DNA of 53,279 nt, from assembly GCA_019429405.1 (NCBI GenBank), contig JAHYIZ010000018.1:1-53279 (forward strand), given 5' to 3'. Within the stretch, counting starts at the first letter, position 1, and each line of letters opens with the position of its first letter. Both the position numbers and the translations under genes were made by a program. The notes under the pieces were generated by a model, which saw only the letters and a program-made list of their open reading frames with translations, was not told where the DNA came from and did not search any database. Below, piece after piece: positions 23,833 through 32,634 of this stretch. The stretch comes from Paracoccaceae bacterium. Lineage in GTDB: Bacteria > Pseudomonadota > Alphaproteobacteria > Rhodobacterales > Rhodobacteraceae.

Positions 23833-25391
23833 GCGCGCGGTTCCAGCAACAGCAGTTCCAGCGCCACACGCCGCGCGGCGGTTTCCAGCCCGAGGTGGCG
23901 CAACAGCGTCAGCGCCGCGCCGACCGGCCGCAGATCGCCCCGCGCGCCGCCCGAAAGCGCCTCGATTGCCAGCAACAGCGCTTCGCCGTGCCGATCTGCG
24001 GCAACAAGGGCCGCGTAGGGCTCGGCCAGATCCACACGTGTGTCGAACGCGGTCTTGACCGCGACGCCGCGCACATTCGGCGCCACCAGCCCCGCCGTGT
24101 CACCCTTTGCAATGCCGAGCAGTAACCGCTCGACCGCAGTTTGCGCGGTGTGCAACGCCGCGATGGCTGCAAAATCTTCCGAAAGCATGCCGAGCCTGAA
24201 GGCCAGCGTTGCCGCGCCGCCTTGCAGCGGCAGCGTGGCGAGCGGGCGCGCGAACAGCGTGGCAAGGTGGCTTTCAAGCTCTGCCTCAGCCAGCAAGGCG
24301 CGGGTTTGCGGCAGCGCCGCCGACACCGCATCGACATTGCGCGCCGTGATCGCGGCATCAAGCCGGGCCATTGCGGCGGCGCGGTCCCAGACGCCGCCCG
24401 AGGCGGCGGCGCTTTGCTCGGTGTAAAGCCCGAGCAACTGGTTCGCCTCAACCGAGCCGCGCCGCGCCAGCCGTTCGCCCGCTTCGATCCGTGCCTTCCA
24501 CCCGGTATTGGTGCGCAAGTCGGCCTGCGCGAAGGCAAGCGGCAGGGCGGCGGTCGGCAGCGGTTGGCCGATGGCTTCCATCAGCCGAAAGACCAGCGGC
24601 GACACACGCTCGGGGGGCGGCAGGTCATCAGCGCCGTCCGCTGCCTCGGGGTCAAGAAACCGCGCGAGCAGTGCCGCCATCTGCGGCTCGATCAGCCCAA
24701 GCGCGCGCGAGGCCTGAAAGCTGAGCACCGCCGCCTGCCAGTCGCCGCTGCGCGCAAGGCAGAAGATCTGCACCGGGTACGAGGCCGACACTTCGGGTGT
24801 GGCGCGCAGAATGCGGCAGGCGCGGTCTTCTTCGCCCAGCAGCAAACCGATATCGAACAGCCGCCGGAAATGTTCGGGTTGCCCGGCGCCGGCCATCTGC
24901 AAAAGCGCGAAGGCGGGTTCAAGCGCGCCCATCTCCAAAAGCCCATCGACGCGCGCCAGCAACAGGGAATCGTCCCCGGCCGCCGTGACCCGTGGCGCAT
25001 CGAGTTCGGCAAGCATCACCAGCCGCAACAGATCAAGCAGCGCGGGCAGGGTGTCGGACCGCTCGCGCCGCATCAGCGCCGCAAGCTCGGCCTCCGGGGT
25101 CGCGCCCCAAAGCCCGCGCGGCAGGCCGCTGCGCGCAGACGAAATCAGCCCCGGCGCCTGCGGGTTGAGCGGGCCGAGCGCCAGTGTCTCGACCGGGGTT
25201 ATCGCGACACCATGGCTGACCGGCGCTTCGGGACCGATCGGGTTTACCGGATCGCCGCCAACCTGCGGCGCCACCACCACCGACCGCGACAGCCAGTCGA
25301 TTGCAGACAAGGGCTGCTGTGCCGCAACCGGTGCGCCGAACAGCACAAACACCAGCGCCAGAGCGGCAGAAGGGCGCCTAGTAGCCGACAT
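23829..25391 (-). CDS. Secreted alphaproteobacterial protein of unknown function (520 aa)
   Basis: 520 residues with a signal peptide (cleavage near 24, after VAA). The mature part is Ala/Leu-rich and predicted almost wholly helical with repeat-like spacing, reminiscent of TPR/solenoid proteins. Similar Rhodobacterales proteins have been loosely labelled antifreeze protein type I because of this composition; that label should not be taken as function. It sits between a 45-residue membrane peptide gene, which it overlaps by 14 bases, and xerD, which it overlaps by four. This suggests one transcript for the three. Confidence 0.75.
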   Translation of the reverse strand: MSATRRPSAALALVFVLFGAPVAAQQPLSAIDWLSRSVVVAPQVGGDPVNPIGPEAPVSHGVAITPVETLALGPLNPQAPGLISSARSGLPRGLWGATPEAELAALMRRERSDTLPALLDLLRLVMLAELDAPRVTAAGDDSLLLARVDGLLEMGALEPAFALLQMAGAGQPEHFRRLFDIGLLLGEEDRACRILRATPEVSASYPVQIFCLARSGDWQAAVLSFQASRALGLIEPQMAALLARFLDPEAADGADDLPPPERVSPLVFRLMEAIGQPLPTAALPLAFAQADLRTNTGWKARIEAGERLARRGSVEANQLLGLYTEQSAAASGGVWDRAAAMARLDAAITARNVDAVSAALPQTRALLAEAELESHLATLFARPLATLPLQGGAATLAFRLGMLSEDFAAIAALHTAQTAVERLLLGIAKGDTAGLVAPNVRGVAVKTAFDTRVDLAEPYAALVAADRHGEALLLAIEALSGGARGDLRPVGAALTLLRHLGLETAARRVALELLLLEPRA

Positions 25392-25515
25392 TCACATCAA
25401 CCGGGCTACGCACTTCTTTGGGCGGGGCCGACATGTCACCGAAATAGGCATAGCCCGCAAGCCCAGCCAGCGCCAGAACCACCAGTGCCACCACAGTTTT
25501 GAGAATCCGCACCAT
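25378..25515 (-). CDS. Small single-span membrane protein, 45 aa
   Basis: ATG at 25515 opens a 45-codon frame starting MVRILKTVVALVVLALAGL. It has one hydrophobic helix (about 7-24), then a short charged or polar tail with SAPPKEVRSPVDVNVGY. GGCGGG lies upstream as a weak ribosome site and TATAAT at 25563-25568 (minus strand) could be its promoter. The stop overlaps the next gene by 14 bases, which suggests translational coupling with the secreted 520-residue protein. Function unknown; cell-envelope location inferred. Confidence 0.7.
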   Translation of the reverse strand: MVRILKTVVALVVLALAGLAGYAYFGDMSAPPKEVRSPVDVNVGY

Positions 25516-25562
25516 AACCCGCCCTTTTGCCTGTGCCTCACCACCATGCGGCAAGTCGCGAG

Positions 25563-25568
25563 ATTATA
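25563..25568 (-). promoter_or_regulatory. Candidate -10 element for the leftward small-protein/xerD transcript
   Basis: TATAAT on the minus strand, 48 bases upstream of the 45-residue gene. The -35 at the expected distance (GTGATC) is poor. The same AT-rich spot could serve the rightward aroK gene. Confidence 0.35.
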
Positions 25569-25663
25569 TATGGCATTTTCCCGAAGATCACGCCATTCAG
25601 GGCCAAACATTTGCATTCGCGCAAAGCGCCGCCGCCCGGCGCGCGCCAGACAAAAGGAAAGGC

Positions 25664-26233
25664 ATGCCCAAGTCCGGCGCAAAACCGCCCAGACTCATCC
25701 GGCCGGTGGTGCTGGTGGGCATGATGGGCGCGGGCAAGACCGCCGTGGGCACCCAGCTTGCGCGTCTGTTGCGCGTGGGCTTTATTGATAGCGATGCCGA
25801 GATTGAACGCGCCGCCAACCGCTCGATCGCCGAGATTTTTGCGCGCGATGGCGAGCCGTTCTTTCGGGCCCGCGAATCCGAGGTGCTCGCGCGGCTGCTG
25901 GCCGGGCCGCCGGCAATCCTTTCGACCGGCGGCGGTGCCTTCATGTCAGAACATAATCGCGCCATGATCGCGGCCGAGGGCGTTTCGGTCTGGCTCAGGG
26001 CCGATATCGCGCTGCTTTGGCAGCGGGTGAAGGCCAAGAGCACGCGCCCGCTGTTGCGCACCGCCGATCCCTTGGGCACGCTGACCGCGCTTTTGGCCAC
26101 GCGCGCCCCGATCTACGGGTTGGCGCAGGTGGTGGTCGAGGCCGAAGCGGGGTTGAGTGTCGTTGGCATGGCGCGCAAGGTGCAGGCCGCGCTTGAAGCG
26201 ACGCCGGGGGTGTTTGCGGGGCAGGGGGGATGA
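25664..26233 (+). CDS. aroK: Shikimate kinase
   Basis: 189-residue P-loop kinase that phosphorylates shikimate at the 3-hydroxyl in the cytoplasm. Walker A GMMGAGKT is at 19-26, the substrate-binding DSD at 42-44, Arg70-Glu71 in FRARES and GGG at 89-91 before AF. ATG at 25664 follows AAAGGAAAGG; the open frame continuing upstream to 25499 overlaps the divergent gene. Coupled to aroB by ATGA overlap. Together with the class II DAHP synthase at 33803-35173 it makes three shikimate-pathway genes in the window. Confidence 0.95.
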   Translation: MPKSGAKPPRLIRPVVLVGMMGAGKTAVGTQLARLLRVGFIDSDAEIERAANRSIAEIFARDGEPFFRARESEVLARLLAGPPAILSTGGGAFMSEHNRAMIAAEGVSVWLRADIALLWQRVKAKSTRPLLRTADPLGTLTALLATRAPIYGLAQVVVEAEAGLSVVGMARKVQAALEATPGVFAGQGG

Positions 26234-27339
26234 CGGTGCAAAAGGTGCGGGTAGAGCTGGGCGCGCGCGCCTACGAGGTGCGCATCGGGCCTGGGTTGCT
26301 GGCGCGTGCGGGCGCCGAAATTGCGCCGCTGCTGAAGCGCCCGCGCGTGGCGGTGATTACCGATGAAACCGTGGCGGCGCTGCACCTTGAGGCGCTGCGT
26401 GCGGGGTTGGGTGCGGTCGAGGTGGCCGCACTTGCGCTGCCCGCAGGCGAGGCGACCAAGGGCTGGCCGCAGTTTACCCGCGCGGTCGAATGGCTGCTGG
26501 CCGAGCGCATCGAGCGTTCGGATGTGGTGGTCGCCTTCGGTGGCGGGGTGATTGGCGACCTTGCAGGCTTTGCCGCAGCCGTGCTGCGCCGCGGGGTGCG
26601 GTTCGTGCAGATACCAACCACGCTGCTGGCGCAGGTAGACAGCTCGGTCGGTGGCAAGACCGGCATCAACTCGGGCCACGGCAAGAACCTGATCGGTGCC
26701 TTTCACCAGCCAAGCCTCGTGCTGGCCGATATCGACTTGCTTGCGACCTTGCCCGCGCGCGATCTGCTGGCGGGGTACGGCGAGGTGGTGAAATACGGGC
26801 TCTTGGGCGATGCCGGGTTCTTTGACTGGCTTGAGGCACAGGGGCCTGCGCTGGCTGCGGGTGACGTTGGTTTGCGCACGCAGGCGGTGGCGCGCTCGGT
26901 GGCAATGAAGGCCGCGATCGTGGCGCGCGATGAGACCGAAGAGGGCGAACGCGCGCTGTTGAACCTTGGCCATACCTTCGGCCACGCGCTCGAATCTGCC
27001 ACCGGCTATTCGGCGCGACTGTTGCATGGCGAGGGGGTGGCAATCGGCTGCGCGCTGGCGTTTGAGCTGAGCCAGCGCTTGGGGCTCTGCGCGCAGGAAG
27101 CGCCCAGCCGCGTGCGCGCGCATCTGCGCGCGATGGGCATGAAGGTGGACCTTGCCGACATAGCCGGCGATCTGCCGGGGGTCGAGGCGCTGATGGGGCT
27201 GATGGCGCAAGACAAAAAGGTGCGCGACGGCAAGCTGCGCTTCATTCTGGCGCGCGGCATCGGGCAGGCTTTCATCACCTCTGACGTGCCAGCCGAGGCG
27301 CTGCGCGGGGTTCTGGCTGACGCGCTCGCGGCGCGCTGA
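26230..27339 (+). CDS. aroB: 3-dehydroquinate synthase
   Basis: 369-residue NAD- and zinc-dependent enzyme converting DAHP to 3-dehydroquinate, step two of the shikimate pathway. NAD-binding GGGVIGD is at 104-110 and DSSVGGKTGIN at 137-147. Metal-ligand segments are GYGEVVKYG, LLHGEGVAIG and NLGHTFGHA. It follows aroK with a four-base overlap, the common aroKB order. A GC-rich hairpin (27344-27361) lies directly after its stop. Confidence 0.96.
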   Translation: MTVQKVRVELGARAYEVRIGPGLLARAGAEIAPLLKRPRVAVITDETVAALHLEALRAGLGAVEVAALALPAGEATKGWPQFTRAVEWLLAERIERSDVVVAFGGGVIGDLAGFAAAVLRRGVRFVQIPTTLLAQVDSSVGGKTGINSGHGKNLIGAFHQPSLVLADIDLLATLPARDLLAGYGEVVKYGLLGDAGFFDWLEAQGPALAAGDVGLRTQAVARSVAMKAAIVARDETEEGERALLNLGHTFGHALESATGYSARLLHGEGVAIGCALAFELSQRLGLCAQEAPSRVRAHLRAMGMKVDLADIAGDLPGVEALMGLMAQDKKVRDGKLRFILARGIGQAFITSDVPAEALRGVLADALAAR

Positions 27340-27343
27340 AGGC

Positions 27344-27398
27344 GCGGGGGCCAGCCCCCGCGACCCCCGGGGTATTTGCGCGAAGAAGACGCCGGGGG
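27344..27398. repeat. Rhodobacterales-type intergenic palindromic element between convergent genes
   Basis: GCGGGGGC (27344-27351) pairs with GCCCCCGC (27354-27361). It is followed by CCCCCGG (27364-27370), GGTATTTGCGCGAAGAAG and CCGGGGG (27392-27398), which pairs with the former. The element fills the gap between aroB and livM and probably ends transcription from both sides. A related piece with a GGGGATATTT core followed by GAAG is at 44604-44641. Similar intergenic elements are familiar from Rhodobacteraceae genomes. Confidence 0.65.
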
Positions 27399-28727
27399 CT
27401 ATTTTTCAGGGATCAGCCCGCGCGGGCTGAAGCGCAGCACCAAAAGCAGGATCAGGCCCATGGTCAACAGCCGCATCTGTTCGGCCGAAGCCATCAGATG
27501 CGCCTTGATCACCGAGCCGTCGGCCATGCCCGATGTCACGAAAGCCATCAGTTGCGGCCCCCAGGATTCGGCCTTGGTATAGAGATACCAGATCAGCATG
27601 GCACCGAGCACCGAGCCCCAGTTGTTGCCCGAGCCGCCGACGATCACCATCACCCAGATCAGGAAGGTGTAGCGCAGCGGGTTGTAGCTGCCCGGCGTCA
27701 TCTGGCCATCAAGCGTGATCATCATCGCCCCGGCTAGGCCGCAGACCGCCGAACCGAGGATGAACACCTGCAGATGCCGCCGCGTGATGTGCTTGCCCAT
27801 TGCCGCCGCCGCAGTTTCGTTATCGCGAATGGCGCGCATCATCCGGCCCCAGGGTGAGGCAAGCGCCTTTTGCGTGAGCCATATCAGGATCAACAGCACG
27901 ATCAGGAACAGCGCCGAGTAAAGCAGCTTGACCGTCAGCGTCGAGGCCGAGACCGGGTCGAGGCCCACAGATGCCGCGCGTGCCACGAAGTCGGCGCTCG
28001 ATTGCAGGTCAATCTCGCGCGGCACCGGCCAGGGGCGCGGAATGCCGTTCACGTTGAGCACGCCGCGGGCCAGCCATTCCTCGTTGCGCAGCACGGATAC
28101 GATGATTTCGCCGATGCCGAGCGTGGCAATGGCGAGGTAATCGGAGCGCAGGCCAAGCGCGGTCTTGCCCACCACCCAGGCCGCACCCGCCGCGAACAGC
28201 GCGCCCACCGGCCAGGCCAGCACCACCGGCAGGCCAAGCCCGCCAAGGTTGCCCGCAGCCGCCGTGTTGACCGCCTCGATCGCGCTCGAAGCGGGCCCGA
28301 AGAACGCGCGATAGACCAGAAACCCGCCGATCAGAATGACCGGAATGGCGATCAGCCGCACCTGGAAGCTGGCGCGGCGGTTGACCAGTACTGCGGCCCA
28401 CACGGTTGCCACCGCCGCCGCAAAGGCGGCGACTATGCCCATTCCGCCCGCGCTGAAGGCGCCGGGGTTGGCGGGCATTGCCACCAGAACCGGCGCCAGC
28501 CCGCCGATTGCCACAAAGCCAACCACACCGGCGTTGAAGAGGCCCGCATAGCCCCACTGGATATTCACCCCGAGCGCCAGCACCGCCGAGATCAGGCCGA
28601 CATTGAGGATGCCGAGCGAGGTATCCCAGCTGCCCGAAAACACCGCGTTCTTGGCCGAGGCGCCTTCGAGCACCAACAGCAGCGCCATGCCCGCGAACAG
28701 CGCGATATTGCGGTAATTCAAGGTCAT
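27399..28727 (-). CDS. livM: Branched-chain amino acid-type ABC permease (LivM)
   Basis: 442-residue inner-membrane permease with about ten or more hydrophobic segments and the LivM core (GYAGLFNAGVVGFVAIGG near residue 57, LRSDYLAIATLGIGEI, GRMMRAIRDNETAAAAMGK). It is longer than E. coli LivM, with extra loops between helices. Last gene of the leftward liv operon; start overlaps livH's stop (ATGA). Substrate is not predictable: members also take up urea, amides or aromatic acids. Confidence 0.93.
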   Translation of the reverse strand: MTLNYRNIALFAGMALLLVLEGASAKNAVFSGSWDTSLGILNVGLISAVLALGVNIQWGYAGLFNAGVVGFVAIGGLAPVLVAMPANPGAFSAGGMGIVAAFAAAVATVWAAVLVNRRASFQVRLIAIPVILIGGFLVYRAFFGPASSAIEAVNTAAAGNLGGLGLPVVLAWPVGALFAAGAAWVVGKTALGLRSDYLAIATLGIGEIIVSVLRNEEWLARGVLNVNGIPRPWPVPREIDLQSSADFVARAASVGLDPVSASTLTVKLLYSALFLIVLLILIWLTQKALASPWGRMMRAIRDNETAAAAMGKHITRRHLQVFILGSAVCGLAGAMMITLDGQMTPGSYNPLRYTFLIWVMVIVGGSGNNWGSVLGAMLIWYLYTKAESWGPQLMAFVTSGMADGSVIKAHLMASAEQMRLLTMGLILLLVLRFSPRGLIPEK

Positions 28728-29734
28728 GACGATTTCCCCCTGAAGATGCCGGTGGGCCGGAACAACAGCACGATGATCAGGATCGCAAAGCTGACGGCGA
28801 ACTTGTATTCGGTCGACAAAAGCTGGATCGGCCCGTCCGGGGTCCAGTCGCCGGGCACGAGGTAGGCGACGACCTTGCGAAAATCGAACGTCACCGCGAC
28901 TTCGGAGAACGAGATGACAAAGCCGCCCGCAATGGCACCCAGCGGGTTGCCAAGCCCGCCCACGATCGCCGCCGCGAAGATCGGCAGCAGAAGCTGGAAG
29001 TAGTTGAAGGCCTTGAAGCTTTTATCAAGGCCGAAAAGCGTGCCGGCGATGGTGGCCAGCGCCGCCGCGATGATCCAGGTCACCGCCACCACCCGTTCGG
29101 GGTTGATGCCCGACAGAAGTGCCAGGTCTTCATTGTCGGAAAAGGCGCGCATCGACTTGCCGGTGCGGGTGCGGCCCAAAAACCAGAACAGCGCCCAGAC
29201 CACCAGCACCGCCGTAACCAGCGTGATCACCTGCGTCGAGCGCAGCGCCAGCCCCTCGGCCAGCCCGGTCGCGGTGCGAAATTCGCGCGCGTTGATGACA
29301 AAGCGCACGCCGTCGTCAAACTGGATATCGCGCACGCCGATTACAAAGCGGGTAATGCCGTTCATGATGAACATCACGCCCACCGAGGCCATCACCAGAA
29401 TGATCGGGTCGGATTTCTTCTTGCGGTAAAAGCGGTAGACGGCGCGGTCGGTGCCCAGCACCAGCGCCGCCGTGGCGGCAATGCCGAAGGGCAGCGCCAG
29501 CAGAGCCGTTGGCAGCGGCGAGATCGAAACGCCAAGCGATTGCAGGCCCCATGTCACCAGAATGGTGATCGCGGTGCCGAAGGCCATGGTATCGCCATGC
29601 GCGAAGTTGGAAAACCGCAGGATGCCATAGATCAGCGTGACGCCAAGCGCACCAAGTGCAAGCTGCGCGCCGTAGGCCGAGGCCGGGATGATGACGAAGT
29701 TGAGAAGCGCCACGATGGCGTTGAGAAAATCCAT
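28724..29734 (-). CDS. livH: Branched-chain amino acid-type ABC permease (LivH)
   Basis: 336-residue permease with LivH features: LGALGVTLIYGILRFSNFAH near residue 28, the EAA-like GKSMRAFSDNEDLALLSGIN loop near 200, and IVGGLGNPLGAIAGG near 275. Eight or so membrane segments. ATG at 29734 is two bases from livF's stop, so the genes are cotranscribed. Confidence 0.93.
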   Translation of the reverse strand: MDFLNAIVALLNFVIIPASAYGAQLALGALGVTLIYGILRFSNFAHGDTMAFGTAITILVTWGLQSLGVSISPLPTALLALPFGIAATAALVLGTDRAVYRFYRKKKSDPIILVMASVGVMFIMNGITRFVIGVRDIQFDDGVRFVINAREFRTATGLAEGLALRSTQVITLVTAVLVVWALFWFLGRTRTGKSMRAFSDNEDLALLSGINPERVVAVTWIIAAALATIAGTLFGLDKSFKAFNYFQLLLPIFAAAIVGGLGNPLGAIAGGFVISFSEVAVTFDFRKVVAYLVPGDWTPDGPIQLLSTEYKFAVSFAILIIVLLFRPTGIFRGKSS

Positions 29735-29736
29735 CG

Positions 29737-30441
29737 TCAGCCCCCCAGAAAAGTGCGCCGCACATCGGGGTCGGCCAGAAGGGCCTCGCCGGTGTCGGTG
29801 TAGCGGTTTGAGCCTTGCACCAGTACATAGCCCATGTCGGCAATGGAAAGCGCCTGGCGCGCGTTCTGTTCGACCATCAGAATCGAAATGCCGGTGCGGG
29901 CCACTTCGATGATGCGGTCAAAAAGCTCGTCCATCACGATCGGGCTGACCCCGGCGGTGGGTTCATCGAGCATCAGAAGTTTGGGTTCGGTCATCAGCGC
30001 GCGGCCCACGGCCACCTGCTGGCGCTGCCCGCCCGAAAGTTCGCCCGCCGCCTGAAGGCGCTTGTCACGCAGAATCGGGAACAGGGCGTAGACCTGCTCC
30101 ATCGTCTCGGCGACGCCCTCGCGGCGCAGAAAGGCGCCCATTTCGAGGTTTTCCTCAACGCTCATCGACGGGAACACGTTTGAGGTTTGCGGCACGAAGG
30201 CCATGCCCTTGGCAACGCGCGCCTGCGGGCTAAGCTGGGTGATGTCTTCGCCTTCCAGCATCACATGGCCGCCGCGCAGTTTCAGCATGCCGAACACCGC
30301 CTTCATCGCGGTCGATTTGCCGGCGCCGTTCGGCCCCACGATCACCGCGATCTGGCCCTTCTCGACGCGGAGCGTGCAGCTGTGCAGAATGTCAGCGGCG
30401 CCATAGCCGCCAGTCATGTTTGCCGCTTCCAGAAAGCTCAT
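29737..30441 (-). CDS. livF: Branched-chain amino acid-type ABC ATP-binding protein (LivF)
   Basis: 234-residue ATPase: Walker A GPNGAGKST near residue 37, signature LSGGQRQQ near 139 and Walker B LLMLDEPTAG near 159. The shorter of the two ATPases, as usual for LivF. ATGA overlap with livG. It should pair with LivG beneath the LivH-LivM channel. Confidence 0.94.
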   Translation of the reverse strand: MSFLEAANMTGGYGAADILHSCTLRVEKGQIAVIVGPNGAGKSTAMKAVFGMLKLRGGHVMLEGEDITQLSPQARVAKGMAFVPQTSNVFPSMSVEENLEMGAFLRREGVAETMEQVYALFPILRDKRLQAAGELSGGQRQQVAVGRALMTEPKLLMLDEPTAGVSPIVMDELFDRIIEVARTGISILMVEQNARQALSIADMGYVLVQGSNRYTDTGEALLADPDVRRTFLGG

Positions 30442-31223
30442 GCCAGCCCCTCCCGCACCTTGTTCTTCAGCCCGGTGCCCAGATAGGCCTCAATCACCGC
30501 CTCGTTCTGCATGATCTCGTCGGATTTGCCGGTGGCAAGCACCCGGCCCTCGGCCATCACGATCACCGGGTCGCAAAGCCGGGCAATAAAATCCATGTCG
30601 TGCTCGATCACGCAGAAGGTGTAGCCGCGTTCGCGGTTCAGCCGTACGATGGCATCGCCGATGGTGTTCAGAAGCGTGCGGTTGACGCCAGCGCCGACCT
30701 CATCGAGAAACACGATCTTGGCTTCCACCATCATCGTGCGGCCAAGTTCGAGCAGCTTTTTCTGCCCGCCGGAAAGGTTGCCGGCCTTTTCATCTGCAAG
30801 ATGCGAAATGGTCAGAAAATCAAGCACTTCGTCGGCTTTCTTGCGCAACGCTGCCTCTTCATCGCGAATGCGCGCGCGCGCGAACCACGCGTTGATCAGG
30901 GTCTCGCCCGCCTGTCCGCCCGGCACCATCATAAGGTTCTCGCGCACCGTCATCGACGAAAACTCCTGCGCGATCTGGAAGGTGCGCAGCAGGCCCTTGG
31001 TAAAAAGCGCATGCGGGGGCAAGCCGGTGATGTCGTCTCCTGCCATCAAGACGCGCCCTGACGTCGGTTTCAAAACGCCTGCTATCACATTGAAAAGCGT
31101 TGATTTACCTGCGCCGTTCGGGCCGATGAGCCCGGTGATCGACCCTTTGGCAATGGAAATCGAGACATCATCGACAGCGCGAAAGCCGCCGAAATGCTTA
31201 TGCAGGTGCTCAACCTGTATCAT
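30438..31223 (-). CDS. livG: Branched-chain amino acid-type ABC ATP-binding protein (LivG)
   Basis: 261-residue ATPase: Walker A GPNGAGKST near residue 36, signature LSGGQKKLLELGR near 160 and Walker B KIVFLDEVGAGVN near 180. The Walker B region has EVGAG where many LivG have EPAAG. ATG at 31223 follows GGGGG closely and matches the usual N-terminus; an in-frame ATG at 31241 would add six residues. A hairpin separates it from the livK gene upstream. Confidence 0.92.
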   Translation of the reverse strand: MIQVEHLHKHFGGFRAVDDVSISIAKGSITGLIGPNGAGKSTLFNVIAGVLKPTSGRVLMAGDDITGLPPHALFTKGLLRTFQIAQEFSSMTVRENLMMVPGGQAGETLINAWFARARIRDEEAALRKKADEVLDFLTISHLADEKAGNLSGGQKKLLELGRTMMVEAKIVFLDEVGAGVNRTLLNTIGDAIVRLNRERGYTFCVIEHDMDFIARLCDPVIVMAEGRVLATGKSDEIMQNEAVIEAYLGTGLKNKVREGLA

Positions 31224-31283
31224 GCATCCCCCGATCTTCATGTTTTACATGAAGAATGCCCTTCAAGGGCTTGATTAGCAGCA

Positions 31284-31309
31284 AACAGCCCGGATTTCTC
31301 CGGGCTGTT
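31284..31309 (-). terminator. Hairpin attenuator between livK and livG
   Basis: A perfect 11-base stem AACAGCCCGGA (31284-31294) with TCCGGGCTGTT (31299-31309) and a TTTC loop. On the minus strand only a short T stretch follows, so it probably lets part of the transcripts pass. This would favour the binding protein over the membrane parts, as at 5389-5419 in the other transporter locus. Confidence 0.7.
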
Positions 31310-31330
31310 GCGGGGTTTTTGTGGCGCCGA

Positions 31331-32515
31331 TCAGCGATATTTTACCACGTTCATCTTGCCACCTTGGAACTCGATCTCGCGATACGAGCCCGAGCTTTCG
31401 CCGGGTCCGATCAGCTCGACCGCAGTGGCGCCGACGTAGTCGACATCACCACCCGCGGCGATGATCTGCAGCGCCTTGGCCAACTCGCCCGGCAGGATCT
31501 GTTCGCCCGGCGCGTTGGCCACGTCCATCACCTTGCCTTTGTAGACAGCCGGATCTGAGGAATTGGCCGCAGCCATCGCCAGCAGAATCAGCGCTGCCGC
31601 ATCGTAGGACTCGGGCGAGAAGGCCGAGGTGCCGTCAAAGCCGGCAGCAGTTGCCATGGCAACATAGGCATCGCGGCCCGCGCCAGCGGCGGCCGGGTTC
31701 TGCCCGAACGAGCCGGTGATCTCGGGGCCGAACCGGTCTTCCAGCGCCTGGCTGACCATGCCATCAGGGAAGTTGAACAGGTCAAACGCCCCCGAATCGA
31801 GCGAGCCACGGATGATGCCCGCGCCGCCCTGGTCAATGTAGCCGGCGACCACGAGCACGTCGCCGCCTGCCGCTGCCAGCGCCGCGACTTCGGCCGAATA
31901 GTCGGCCTTGCCATCGTCATGCGCGGTGTTGATCGTGACTTTGCCGCCCGCCGCTTCGTAAGCGGCCTGGAAGCTGTCGGCCAGACCTTTGCCGTAGTCG
32001 TTGTTGGTATAGGTGACGGCGGCGGTCTTGATGCCACGCTCCAGCAGGATATCGGTCATCACGACACCTTGGCGCGCATCCGACGGCGAGGTGCGGAAGA
32101 ACAGGCCGTTGTCTTCCAGCGTCGAAAGCGCGGGCGAGGTGGCCGAGGGCGAGATCATCACGATGCCGTTGGGCATGGCGACGTTTTGCAGGCTGGCGGT
32201 GGTTTCGCCCGAGCACATGCCGCCGACGATGCCGCGCACGCGTTCGGCGGTGACCAGACGTTCCACCGTGGCGGTGGCCGCCGCGGCGTCGATGCAGGTG
32301 CTGTCACCACGCACCGCGGTTACGGTCGAGCCGCCCAGCAGCAGGCCCGAAGCCGAAACCTCGGCCATCGCCAGTTCGGCGCCCGCCGCCATTTGCGGCG
32401 CAAGTGATTCGAGCGGGCCGGTGAAACCGACCGAGATGCCAAGCTTGATTTCTTCGGCACCGGCGGCGCCGGCAACAAGCGCGATTGCCGCACTTGCCAT
32501 GAGGATTTTCTTCAT
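31331..32515 (-). CDS. livK: Branched-chain amino acid-type ABC substrate-binding protein
   Basis: 394-residue periplasmic binding protein (Peripla_BP_6 type). It has a signal peptide MKKILMASAAIALVAGAAGA, then EIKLGISVGFTGPLE, and two Cys (in DSTCIDAA and GGMCSGET) placed like the LivJ/LivK disulfide. ATG at 32515 has GGGAG seven bases upstream, so the longer frame from 32596 is rejected. First gene of the leftward operon; upstream lies a TTGTC/GACAA dyad (32539-32550) and beyond it a GlxA-type regulator gene. Confidence 0.92.
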   Translation of the reverse strand: MKKILMASAAIALVAGAAGAEEIKLGISVGFTGPLESLAPQMAAGAELAMAEVSASGLLLGGSTVTAVRGDSTCIDAAAATATVERLVTAERVRGIVGGMCSGETTASLQNVAMPNGIVMISPSATSPALSTLEDNGLFFRTSPSDARQGVVMTDILLERGIKTAAVTYTNNDYGKGLADSFQAAYEAAGGKVTINTAHDDGKADYSAEVAALAAAGGDVLVVAGYIDQGGAGIIRGSLDSGAFDLFNFPDGMVSQALEDRFGPEITGSFGQNPAAAGAGRDAYVAMATAAGFDGTSAFSPESYDAAALILLAMAAANSSDPAVYKGKVMDVANAPGEQILPGELAKALQIIAAGGDVDYVGATAVELIGPGESSGSYREIEFQGGKMNVVKYR

Positions 32516-32538
32516 AAGTAGACTCCCTGTTTGGATCG

Positions 32539-32550
32539 TTGTCCTGACAA
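32539..32550. promoter_or_regulatory. Short dyad upstream of livK
   Basis: TTGTC and GACAA are inverted around CT, 24 bases before the livK start codon. It could be an operator for the adjacent regulator or chance. Confidence 0.25.
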
Positions 32551-32634
32551 GGGACGTTAAAGGCATCATCTCAAAAAGAAAAGCGTCCTGAAACACTTTC
32601 CTGCGCGCGGCGCCTCAGACAAGATCGCAGCACC

